Shown here piece after piece: positions 1 to 4,862 of a stretch of DNA of 5,317 nt. The notes under the pieces were generated by a model, which was not told the DNA's origin, did no database searches, and saw only the letters and a program-made list of their open reading frames with translations. Within the stretch, counting starts at the first letter, position 1; each line of letters begins with the position of its first letter. Source of the DNA: Candidatus Krumholzibacteriia bacterium (GTDB lineage Bacteria; Krumholzibacteriota; Krumholzibacteriia; LZORAL124-64-63); the NCBI GenBank assembly GCA_016744275.1, contig JADGEP010000285.1, forward strand, positions 1 to 5,317, in the 5' to 3' direction. Position numbers and translations under genes: made by a program.

Positions 1-1417
1 GGCGGTAGTAGAGATCCTCGCGGAAGTCGCCGCTCTCGACCAGGTCGGCGAGGTCGCGGTGGCTGGAGGGCTTGAGCATGAATTCGCTTACCCCGGCTTC
101 GCGCGCCTGATTCTCATTGAAGCTGTCGCGGAAACCGGTGAACAGGATCACGGGCAGGTCAATCCGGATGTCGTGAATTTTGCGAGTCAAGCGCACGCCA
201 CTCATGTGGGGCATGATCTGGTCGGTGACCAGCACGTCGAAGCGTTCCGGCGTTTGGGAAAACTCGGTCAGGGCCTTGCGGCTGTCGTTGTGGGCGACCA
301 CTCGGTAGCCGAGGCGTTGAAGCCCGCGGGTGAGGACCTGGCTGACCATTTCTTCATCGTCAACCAACAACACGGTGGCCTTGGCTGATTCGGCGGCCGC
401 GGTCACGTGAGTGCCCTCGTCGATCAAGGCGGTTTTGGCGCCATGCAATTGGGTGATGGGGGCCAGGGTCGGAGCCTGGGTCTCGCGTTCCACTTCATGC
501 CGGGATTCGCGAATTTCATTGGCAGGAGTGGAAATGCTCCAGGCAATCAACGGGAAGAAAATGTCGAATGTGGTGCCCCGTCCGACTTCACTGCGGGCGA
601 TAGTCACGCCGTCATGATCGTCCAGGATGCGGTACACCGTGCTCAGGCCAATACCCATCTTGTCGGCATCGCCACTGCCGGTGAAATAGGATTCGAAAAT
701 GCGGTCGAGCGTGTCCGCGTTCATGCCTTTGCCATCATCCCGGACCGACAAACGCACATAACTGCCCGGGCCCAACTCCTGGGGCACCGCTTTGTGCCAA
801 CCCGTGACGACTTCTTCGGCCAAGGTGATTTCCAGAGTGCCCTGTTTGCGGTACATGGCATTGAGCGAGTTGCTGCAAAGATTCATCAGCACCTGCTGCA
901 CGCCGGTGGCGGTTACAAGCACGGGGCCGGCCTGCTTTAGATCAGAGACCACCGTCACGGTTGCCGGCAAAATATCGCGCAGCAGCTTGACCGTGTCGCG
1001 AACCACGGGCAGCAGGTCGGTCGGCTTGCGCGCTTGATCAGCCTGCCGATAAAAGTCGCTGAGCTCGAGGACAAGATCACTGGCCATGTGGCCAGCTTTC
1101 ATCACCCGGTCCAATTCTTCCTGGGCGTTGGAAGTGGGGGGCAATTCGTGTTTGGCCATGCGGGTGTGGCCCAGAATTACCGCCAGAAGATTATTCAGAT
1201 TGTTGACGATACCACCGGCCATGATGCCGACGGCTTCCATCCGGCGGGCTTGATTGAGTTGGTTCTCCAGTTGGACGTTTTCTTCGCTGAGTTGGGATTC
1301 CCGCTGGGCAAGGTCGCGCAATTGTTGCCGAGCCCGCACCAGGTAAACGGCCAGAACGGCAGCCAATCCTATGGCAACCAGCAGGGGCAATAGCAAGTCA
1401 GAGCGCAGCAAGTCCAT
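1..1417 (-). CDS. Hybrid histidine-kinase-like protein with receiver domain, His-less H-box (3' end outside window)
   Basis: The frame is open for 472 codons from the ATG at 1417 to the window edge, without a stop. A purine-rich GAGGGGG lies 7 nt before the ATG. Domains in order: one membrane segment at about residues 8-27; a coiled coil at about 30-57; a DHp region at about 58-125; a HATPase domain at about 135-290; a Thr/Glu-rich linker; a receiver at about 347-450. The HATPase keeps the N-box (NLCSN, Asn183), G1 (DDGKGM, 227-232), an F-box-like IFESYFT, and a G2 (MGIGLS) whose first glycine is Lys253. The receiver keeps Asp353/Asp354, phosphoacceptor Asp399, Thr427 and Lys449. The H-box reads GGIVNNLNNLL where the family has GGIAHDFNNLL, so the phosphoacceptor His is Asn72 and the next acidic residue is also Asn. 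No extracellular sensor domain is visible. After Lys449-Pro450, residues 451-472 resemble a sigma-54 activator AAA+ segment rather than a normal receiver end. It may be a pseudokinase scaffold or a receiver-centred regulator. The domain assignment is firm; the biological role is unknown. Confidence 0.9.
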   Translation of the reverse strand, partial: MDLLRSDLLLPLLVAIGLAAVLAVYLVRARQQLRDLAQRESQLSEENVQLENQLNQARRMEAVGIMAGGIVNNLNNLLAVILGHTRMAKHELPPTSNAQEELDRVMKAGHMASDLVLELSDFYRQADQARKPTDLLPVVRDTVKLLRDILPATVTVVSDLKQAGPVLVTATGVQQVLMNLCSNSLNAMYRKQGTLEITLAEEVVTGWHKAVPQELGPGSYVRLSVRDDGKGMNADTLDRIFESYFTGSGDADKMGIGLSTVYRILDDHDGVTIARSEVGRGTTFDIFFPLIAWSISTPANEIRESRHEVERETQAPTLAPITQLHGAKTALIDEGTHVTAAAESAKATVLLVDDEEMVSQVLTRGLQRLGYRVVAHNDSRKALTEFSQTPERFDVLVTDQIMPHMSGVRLTRKIHDIRIDLPVILFTGFRDSFNENQAREAGVSEFMLKPSSHRDLADLVESGDFREDLYYR

Positions 1418-1473
1418 CACCTCACCCCCTCAATCTCAGTATGGGTACGTCCAGTCAACAACTTTTGCATCCT

Positions 1474-1502
1474 ATCATATATGAAAAGCGGGCGGGTCAC
1501 AA
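1474..1502 (-). promoter_or_regulatory. Putative sigma-70-type promoter for the kinase-like gene
   Basis: On the minus strand, TTGTGA (1502-1497, 4/6 match to the -35 consensus) is followed after exactly 17 nt by TATGAT (1479-1474, 5/6 match to the -10 consensus). A transcript would start near 1467, giving a leader of about 50 nt before the ATG at 1417. The -35 element lies in the loop and stem of the upstream gene's terminator, so the two signals would share DNA. This is seen by eye only, and a chance match is possible. Confidence 0.4.
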
Positions 1503-1515
1503 GACCCGCCCGCTT
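1486..1515 (-). terminator. Intrinsic terminator of the secreted-protein gene
   Basis: There is a perfect 13-bp GC-rich stem (1486-1498 paired with 1503-1515) with a 4-nt loop. Read on the minus strand, the stem runs into a TTTT tract. It starts about 30 nt after the TAA of the secreted-protein gene. The plus strand has no T-run after the stem, so the signal works in the minus direction. It separates this gene from the kinase-like gene, which therefore probably has its own promoter. Confidence 0.88.
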
Positions 1516-1546
1516 CAGGAATGACCAACAGGCATTCCGCATAAAC

Positions 1547-2263
1547 TTACCGATACATGGCCTTAAGAGCACCCATAGTCAGCTCTTCCACGCCCACAGC
1601 ACAATCGACGATGGGGATGCCATCAACGAAGGGCTCGAGTTTGAAATTGTCGAAGCTGTAGTTGTAGATACCAGTGGCGTTGTTGTAGCACTGGCCTTCC
1701 ATGACGTTCAGGAAGTCGTACCAGTAGTCGTCGAACCGCACCGGAGTGCCATCCAGAGCAATAGCGTTCCACTCGCCAAAACCGAGGTCGAAGCCCACGG
1801 GCACTTCCATGCCATCGGGAATCGTGATTTGCACGCTTTCCCAAGGCTCGCCGTCAGCTGCAAGCGTAGCTGCATCAACGACATGGGGGGCCAGGGGCGC
1901 ACCCGAACCGGTCTTCAGCGTGTAGCCGTAGAGGCCCGCTGCGGGAATATCGAGCTCCGTGAGGTCAAAGAATTCTTTGATCTCGCCGCAAACCGAAATG
2001 ATGTCTCCAGGCACATAACCCATGTCCGTACCCGTATAAACCCAAATGCCGCTGTATTCGCCATTGGGGTTGACGGCGGTGGTCACTTGCTGGCCATAGA
2101 AACCATTGCTGCGAGTGGCTGTGACGATGACGTCGCAAGGCACTCCCAGGGTTCCCACCAGCGAAGGCGTGGTCTGAATGTCATAAATCGAATCTCCGCA
2201 GGCTTGGGCAATGCCTACCGAAGCGAGAGTAATCAGCAACAGAGCAAGCGCAATTTTTTTCAT
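1547..2263 (-). CDS. Secreted OB-fold-like protein of unknown function
   Basis: This is a complete 238-aa protein. The ATG at 2263 has a good Shine-Dalgarno GGAGGG 6 nt upstream. Residues 1-21 form a classical Sec signal peptide (MKK, a hydrophobic core, then AQA before Cys22); the residues before Cys22 do not fit a lipobox well. The mature part starts with a SIYDIQ motif. Residues 25-105 are beta-rich with 'YSGIWVY', 'GDIISVCGEI' and 'DLTEL' segments. That order resembles the OB-like domains seen in secreted nuclease-associated and surface proteins. Residues 140-212 look like a second beta-rich unit ending in YSFDNFKLEP. Five cysteines (22, 43, 92, 192, 221) could form disulphides outside the cytoplasm. 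The protein ends with a short tail (GALKAMYR), possibly a recurring C-terminal motif in this lineage. No catalytic motif is visible, so I do not assign an enzymatic function. It is probably monocistronic, given the terminator directly downstream. Confidence 0.85.
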   Translation of the reverse strand: MKKIALALLLITLASVGIAQACGDSIYDIQTTPSLVGTLGVPCDVIVTATRSNGFYGQQVTTAVNPNGEYSGIWVYTGTDMGYVPGDIISVCGEIKEFFDLTELDIPAAGLYGYTLKTGSGAPLAPHVVDAATLAADGEPWESVQITIPDGMEVPVGFDLGFGEWNAIALDGTPVRFDDYWYDFLNVMEGQCYNNATGIYNYSFDNFKLEPFVDGIPIVDCAVGVEELTMGALKAMYR

Positions 2264-2522
2264 CGGGGTCCCTCCGATAATTTGGATGCATCACCTCAAA
2301 AGCAGGCGAGGCTGCTGAGGCGAATAAGGAAAGTAGGTTTCGACGAAAATCCCAATTCGTAGGCCGAATTCCACTTCGCATCCAGATTGATGATGTCTAC
2401 AGGCTAAATTAGCCTCACACGGGACGATATCACGCAATTTGGGGCGTGTCCATCAAAAAAAAGAGGATTTGAAGGTTTTTGCGGCATTTCCTGTCTGTTA
2501 CTATGGGCTGGTGAGATTTTTT
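2264..2522. other. Intergenic region between divergent genes
   Basis: These 259 bp separate the minus-strand secreted-protein gene from the plus-strand crotonase gene, so promoters for both should lie here. I found no convincing -35/-10 pair for the secreted-protein gene. On the plus strand, an extended -10-like TGTTACTAT at 2496-2504 lacks a good -35 element. The region holds a perfect 15-bp palindrome at 2401-2415 and a weaker inverted repeat (AATTCG/CGAATT, arms 2354-2359 and 2365-2370). The crotonase frame stays open upstream to a TTG at 2439, but that part does not look like protein. Confidence 0.6.
2401..2415. repeat. 15-bp perfect palindrome, possible operator
   Basis: The sequence AGGCTAA-A-TTAGCCT has 7-bp arms around a single central base. 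It lies in the divergent intergenic region, 122 bp before the proposed crotonase ATG and 138 bp before the start of the secreted-protein gene. The symmetry and position fit a binding site for a dimeric regulator, but I do not recognise the motif. It has no following T-run that would make it a terminator. Confidence 0.4.
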
Positions 2523-3341
2523 ATGACCCAATCCACTTCATTTGAAGGGAATAGCTCTGTGAACTACACGAATATCTTGTGCGATGTTTCAGAAGGCGTT
2601 GCCACCGTTACGATTAATCGGCCCGAAAAGCTGAATGCCCTCAACTCGGCCACTGTGGAAGAGCTCGACCTGTGTTTTGCGGATCTGGGCGCTGATACAG
2701 CAGTTAAGGTCATAATCCTGACCGGCGCGGGCGAAAAAGCCTTTGTTGCCGGGGCCGATATCGGGGAAATGGCCGATCTGAACGCGTCTGCGGCCGAGAG
2801 ATTTGCTGCCAGAGGACAATCGGTGATGAATCGCATCGAACGGCTGGGCAAGCCGGTCATCGCGGCGGTCAACGGATTTGCCCTCGGTGGAGGCTGCGAA
2901 TTGGCCATGGCCTGCTCTTTCCGGTACGCCAGTGACAACGCCAAGCTGGGTTTGCCGGAAACAGGCCTCGGTTTGATCCCCGGATTTGGCGGCACCCAGC
3001 GCTTGCCGCGACTGGTGGGACAGGGTCGGGCACTGGAAATGATCCTTTTGGGCAATATGATCACCGCCGTGGACGCCATGGCCATTGGCCTGGTCAATAC
3101 GGTGTTTCCCCAGGCTGAGTTTGAAGATGCCGTGAAAATCGTGGCGCGGGCCTTGGCGGAAAAATCGTCGCTGACTTTGCGCCTGGCCATGCAGGCGGTC
3201 AACGAGGGCCTGTTGGTCGACCAGGACAGCGGTTGCCGCCTGGAAGCGGCTCTTTTTGGAGTCACCGGGGCTTCTGAAGACGCCCATGAAGGCTGCACTG
3301 CATTTGTCGAAAAACGGAAGCCGGTTTTTAAAAACCAGTAG
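2523..3341 (+). CDS. Enoyl-CoA hydratase/crotonase
   Basis: This enzyme adds water across the double bond of 2-enoyl-CoA (crotonyl-CoA to 3-hydroxybutyryl-CoA and homologues) in beta-oxidation or butyrate-type pathways in the cytoplasm. From the ATG at 2523 it has 272 aa. The N-terminal VTINRPEKLNAL block, the oxyanion-hole segment AGADI (76-80) with Gly123, and the catalytic pair Glu126 (GGGCE) and Glu146 (LPETGLG) are all present. The glutamates are 20 residues apart, as in rat mitochondrial hydratase (Glu144/Glu164), so it is a true hydratase rather than an isomerase-type paralogue. The C-terminus (FVEKRKPVFKNQ) is typical of clostridial Crt-like proteins. The ATG has GGTGA 8 nt upstream. 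An in-frame GTG at 2559, with AAGGGA upstream, would give the classical 260-aa length and aligns with Crt starts, so it is a serious alternative. The family is certain; the in vivo chain length of the substrate is not. Confidence 0.95.
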   Translation: MTQSTSFEGNSSVNYTNILCDVSEGVATVTINRPEKLNALNSATVEELDLCFADLGADTAVKVIILTGAGEKAFVAGADIGEMADLNASAAERFAARGQSVMNRIERLGKPVIAAVNGFALGGGCELAMACSFRYASDNAKLGLPETGLGLIPGFGGTQRLPRLVGQGRALEMILLGNMITAVDAMAIGLVNTVFPQAEFEDAVKIVARALAEKSSLTLRLAMQAVNEGLLVDQDSGCRLEAALFGVTGASEDAHEGCTAFVEKRKPVFKNQ

Positions 3342-3381
3342 CATTTTCAATCGGAAATAGGACCACCAATATCTGGTTTAA

Positions 3382-3434
3382 AATAGGTCATCGCATGGGC
3401 AAACAATTCTTTGGGCCAGATGCGGTGACCTATT
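3382..3434 (+). repeat. Long hairpin (15-bp stem) between crotonase and oxidoreductase genes
   Basis: The arms 3382-3396 and 3420-3434 pair over 15 bp with a single T-G wobble (3391/3425). Inside the 23-nt loop, CAAA/TTTG (3400-3403/3410-3413) can add a short inner stem. No T-run follows on the plus strand, so it is at best a weak terminator for the crotonase gene. It could instead be an RNA structure in read-through transcripts or a DNA-level operator. The distal arm runs into the candidate -10 box of the downstream operon. Confidence 0.6.
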
Positions 3435-3436
3435 AT
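3431..3436 (+). promoter_or_regulatory. Candidate -10 box of the oxidoreductase operon
   Basis: TATTAT matches the -10 consensus at 5 of 6 positions, and transcription would begin near 3443. The -35 position (about 3407-3413) carries only a weak TTCTTTG, so the promoter may need activation or be read by another sigma factor. The box overlaps the end of the hairpin and the start of the Rex-like palindrome. Confidence 0.35.
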
Positions 3437-3452
3437 GTTATTCACATAACAT
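3435..3452. promoter_or_regulatory. Rex-like operator palindrome
   Basis: ATGTTAT-TCAC-ATAACAT is a perfect inverted repeat with 7-bp arms and a 4-bp spacer. The clostridial-type Rex consensus is TTGTTAA-N4-TTAACAA; the TGTTA/TAACA cores and the spacing match, and only the outermost and innermost base of each arm differ. Rex is an NAD(H)-sensing repressor of fermentation and redox genes, which fits the ferredoxin-linked operon starting 40 bp downstream. The site overlaps the candidate -10 box and start point, the usual place for repression. The assignment to Rex is inference. Confidence 0.45.
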
Positions 3453-3477
3453 GTTCGCTTGCCTGTTCACCCGCGTC

Positions 3478-3488
3478 AAAGAGGTGAT
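3478..3488 (+). promoter_or_regulatory. Shine-Dalgarno site that fixes the ferredoxin-subunit start
   Basis: AAAGAGGTGAT is nearly the full complement of the 16S rRNA 3' end. It stands 4 nt before the ATG at 3493, with the GAGG core 8 nt away. This supports 3493 over the in-frame ATG at 3451, which lies inside the palindrome and has no ribosome binding site. Confidence 0.8.
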
Positions 3489-3492
3489 TCCC

Positions 3493-3723
3493 ATGTCCGA
3501 TAAGACTGCTGTTGACGTGCCTTTCATGGAAGTCAACGAGGAGCTCTGCAAAGGGTGCCAACTCTGCATCGACGTGTGTCCCAAAAGCGTGATCGCGATC
3601 AGTGAGAAACTGAATTTGGCCAGTTATCATCCGGCCTTCTACACCGGTGCTGATTGTACTGGCTGTGGTCTCTGTTTCTACGCGTGCCCCGAGCCGAGCG
3701 CTATCCGAGTCACGAAGCCCTAG
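3493..3723 (+). CDS. korD: 2-oxoacid:ferredoxin oxidoreductase, delta (ferredoxin-type) subunit
   Basis: This 76-aa protein has two complete [4Fe-4S] cluster motifs: Cys19-x2-Cys22-x2-Cys25-x3-Cys29-Pro and Cys55-x2-Cys58-x2-Cys61-x3-Cys65-Pro. The two are separated by about 25 residues, somewhat more than in a minimal clostridial ferredoxin. In the heterotetrameric KorABCD/VorABCD enzymes this subunit takes electrons from the TPP-bound beta subunit and passes them to soluble ferredoxin. It is the first gene of the operon, 74 nt upstream of the alpha-subunit start, which is the usual delta-alpha-beta-gamma order. The start is set by a very strong ribosome binding site. The symbol could equally be vorD, because sequence does not settle whether the substrate is 2-oxoglutarate or branched-chain 2-oxoacids. 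Confidence 0.9.
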   Translation: MSDKTAVDVPFMEVNEELCKGCQLCIDVCPKSVIAISEKLNLASYHPAFYTGADCTGCGLCFYACPEPSAIRVTKP

Positions 3724-3760
3724 CAATACCTGGGACCGAGTTTTTGCAGCTTAAGGAACC

Positions 3761-3780
3761 CGATTCAAACCGAATCAAAC
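3761..3780 (+). repeat. Tandem 10-bp near-repeat in the korD-korA spacer
   Basis: CGATTCAAAC and CGAATCAAAC follow each other directly and differ at one base. The same bases also form a GATTC/GAATC inverted repeat (3762-3766/3772-3776). The repeat sits 5 nt before the alpha-subunit ribosome binding site, so it could modestly affect translation, but it may be a simple slippage product. Confidence 0.35.
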
Positions 3781-3784
3781 TTAC

Positions 3785-3789
3785 GGGAG
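3785..3789 (+). promoter_or_regulatory. Shine-Dalgarno site deciding the alpha-subunit start
   Basis: GGGAG lies 8 nt before the ATG at 3798 but only 2 nt before the in-frame ATG at 3792, so 3798 is preferred. The frame is open further upstream, but there it overlaps the ferredoxin gene and has no family similarity. Confidence 0.65.
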
Positions 3790-3797
3790 AAATGTCC

Positions 3798-4862
3798 ATG
3801 GCCAGACAATTCATGAAGGGCAACGATGCGATCATCGTGGGCGCCCTCGCGGCTGGTTGCCGGGCTTACTACGGCTACCCCATCACTCCGGCCAGTGAAG
3901 TGGCCCACGCAGCGGCCCTGCACTTTCCCGCCCTCGGTGGCGTGTTTATTCAGGCCGAAAGTGAAGTTTCCGCCATCAACATGGTTTACGGCAGCGCGGG
4001 CATGGGCGTGCGCACGATGACCGCCTCGTCGAGCCCCGGTTTCAGCCTGAAGCAGGAAGGCCTCAGCTATTGCGCTGGCGCCGAATTGCCCTGCGTCGTG
4101 GTGAATATCGTTCGCGGTGGCCCGGGTTTGGGCAATATCGCCCCCGAACAGGCCGATTATTTCCAGATCACCAAGGGTGGCGGGCACGGCAATTACCGCC
4201 TGATCAGCCTGGCGCCCAACAGCGCCCAGGAAATGTGCGACCTGACGGGCTTGGCCTTCGACCTGGCTGACAAGTACCGCAACCCCGCCTGCATCATGGC
4301 TGACGGCCTGACGGGCCAGATGATGGAAGTGGTGGAGATTCCCACGGCGGAACCCCTGACCTACGACCACAGCAGCTGGGAAGTCAAAGGCACGCCGGAG
4401 AGCTCCGGCAACCTGATCAGCTCGATCGTGCTGGAGTCCGAAGACCTGGAAGCGCACAACCTCAAGTTGGACGCCAAATATCAGGAGATCACGGCCAACG
4501 AGGTGCGCTACGAAGAATACAAGACCGACGACGCCGATATGATTGTCGTGGCTTACGGTGTGGTCAGCCGCATCGTTTACACCGCGGTGGACGCGGCACG
4601 GGCTGCCGGCCTAAAAGTTGGCCTGCTGCGCCCGATCACGGTGTGGCCCTTCCCGTCCGAGGTCCTGTCCAAATTGGCCGACAAGGCGGACTGCCTCCTG
4701 GCTGTCGAACTGTCCACCGGACAGATGGTCGAAGACGTGCGTCTGGCCGTGAACGGCAAGGTCCCGGTTCACTTCTATGGCCGCTGCGGCGGCATGGTCC
4801 CCAGTGGCAACGAACTGCTCAACGAATTCAAAAAGATCATGGAAGGAGGTGGGCAGTCGTGA
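3798..4862 (+). CDS. korA: 2-oxoacid:ferredoxin oxidoreductase, alpha subunit (KorA/VorB family)
   Basis: This subunit carries the pyrimidine-binding half of the TPP site and helps bind the 2-oxoacid in a CoA-acylating, ferredoxin-reducing oxidative decarboxylase. The product is 354 aa from the ATG at 3798, the normal length of VorB-type alpha subunits (about 350). Visible landmarks are MKGNDA at the N-terminus, YPITPASE (27-34), QAESE (52-56) with a TPP-contacting Glu, SSSPGFSLKQEG (about 77-88), and RGGPGLGN (106-113). The second domain starts at about 244 (DDADMIVVAYG), with RPITVWPFP (278-286) and ELSTGQMVEDV (304-314). No stop, shift or missing block was seen. It overlaps the beta gene by 4 nt, so translation is probably coupled. 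Substrate (2-oxoglutarate, 2-oxoisovalerate or related acids) cannot be told from sequence alone; vorB is the alternative name. Confidence 0.93.
   Translation: MARQFMKGNDAIIVGALAAGCRAYYGYPITPASEVAHAAALHFPALGGVFIQAESEVSAINMVYGSAGMGVRTMTASSSPGFSLKQEGLSYCAGAELPCVVVNIVRGGPGLGNIAPEQADYFQITKGGGHGNYRLISLAPNSAQEMCDLTGLAFDLADKYRNPACIMADGLTGQMMEVVEIPTAEPLTYDHSSWEVKGTPESSGNLISSIVLESEDLEAHNLKLDAKYQEITANEVRYEEYKTDDADMIVVAYGVVSRIVYTAVDAARAAGLKVGLLRPITVWPFPSEVLSKLADKADCLLAVELSTGQMVEDVRLAVNGKVPVHFYGRCGGMVPSGNELLNEFKKIMEGGGQS

Noticed and set aside
59..1393. Plus-strand open frames at 59-388, 407-940 and 1034-1393
   Set aside because: They are the exact antisense of the minus-strand kinase-like gene, whose translation shows clear HATPase and receiver motifs; the plus-strand products resemble nothing.
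1481..2362. 293-aa plus-strand frame over the secreted-protein gene
   Set aside because: The minus strand has a signal peptide, a good ribosome binding site and a terminator. The plus frame starts inside the terminator hairpin and has no family features.
2354..2370. AATTCG/CGAATT inverted repeat in the divergent intergenic region
   Set aside because: With 6-bp arms it is too short to stand out from chance.
2469..2504. TTGAAG (-35-like) with TACTAT (-10-like) ahead of the crotonase
   Set aside because: The spacing of 24 nt is too long. The extended -10 TGTTACTAT alone is weak evidence and would put the start almost on the ribosome binding site.
2439..2522. Upstream TTG start extending the crotonase by 28 residues
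   Set aside because: The extension has no similarity to crotonases and lacks a ribosome binding site. The ATG at 2523 or the GTG at 2559 gives family-like lengths.
3323..3336. GGTTTTT/AAAAACC inverted repeat at the end of the crotonase gene
   Set aside because: It has no loop, is AT-rich and lies inside the coding sequence, so it is not a credible terminator.
2564..3350. Two minus-strand frames (244 and 253 aa) opposite the crotonase
   Set aside because: They are shadows of a clear crotonase reading frame, with compositionally odd translations.
3451..3492. Earlier ATG for the ferredoxin subunit
   Set aside because: It lies inside the palindrome at the predicted transcription start and has no ribosome binding site, while 3493 has an almost perfect one.
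3654..3797. 48-residue N-terminal extension of the alpha subunit
   Set aside because: It overlaps the ferredoxin gene in another frame and lies before the conserved family start. The GGGAG site points to 3798.
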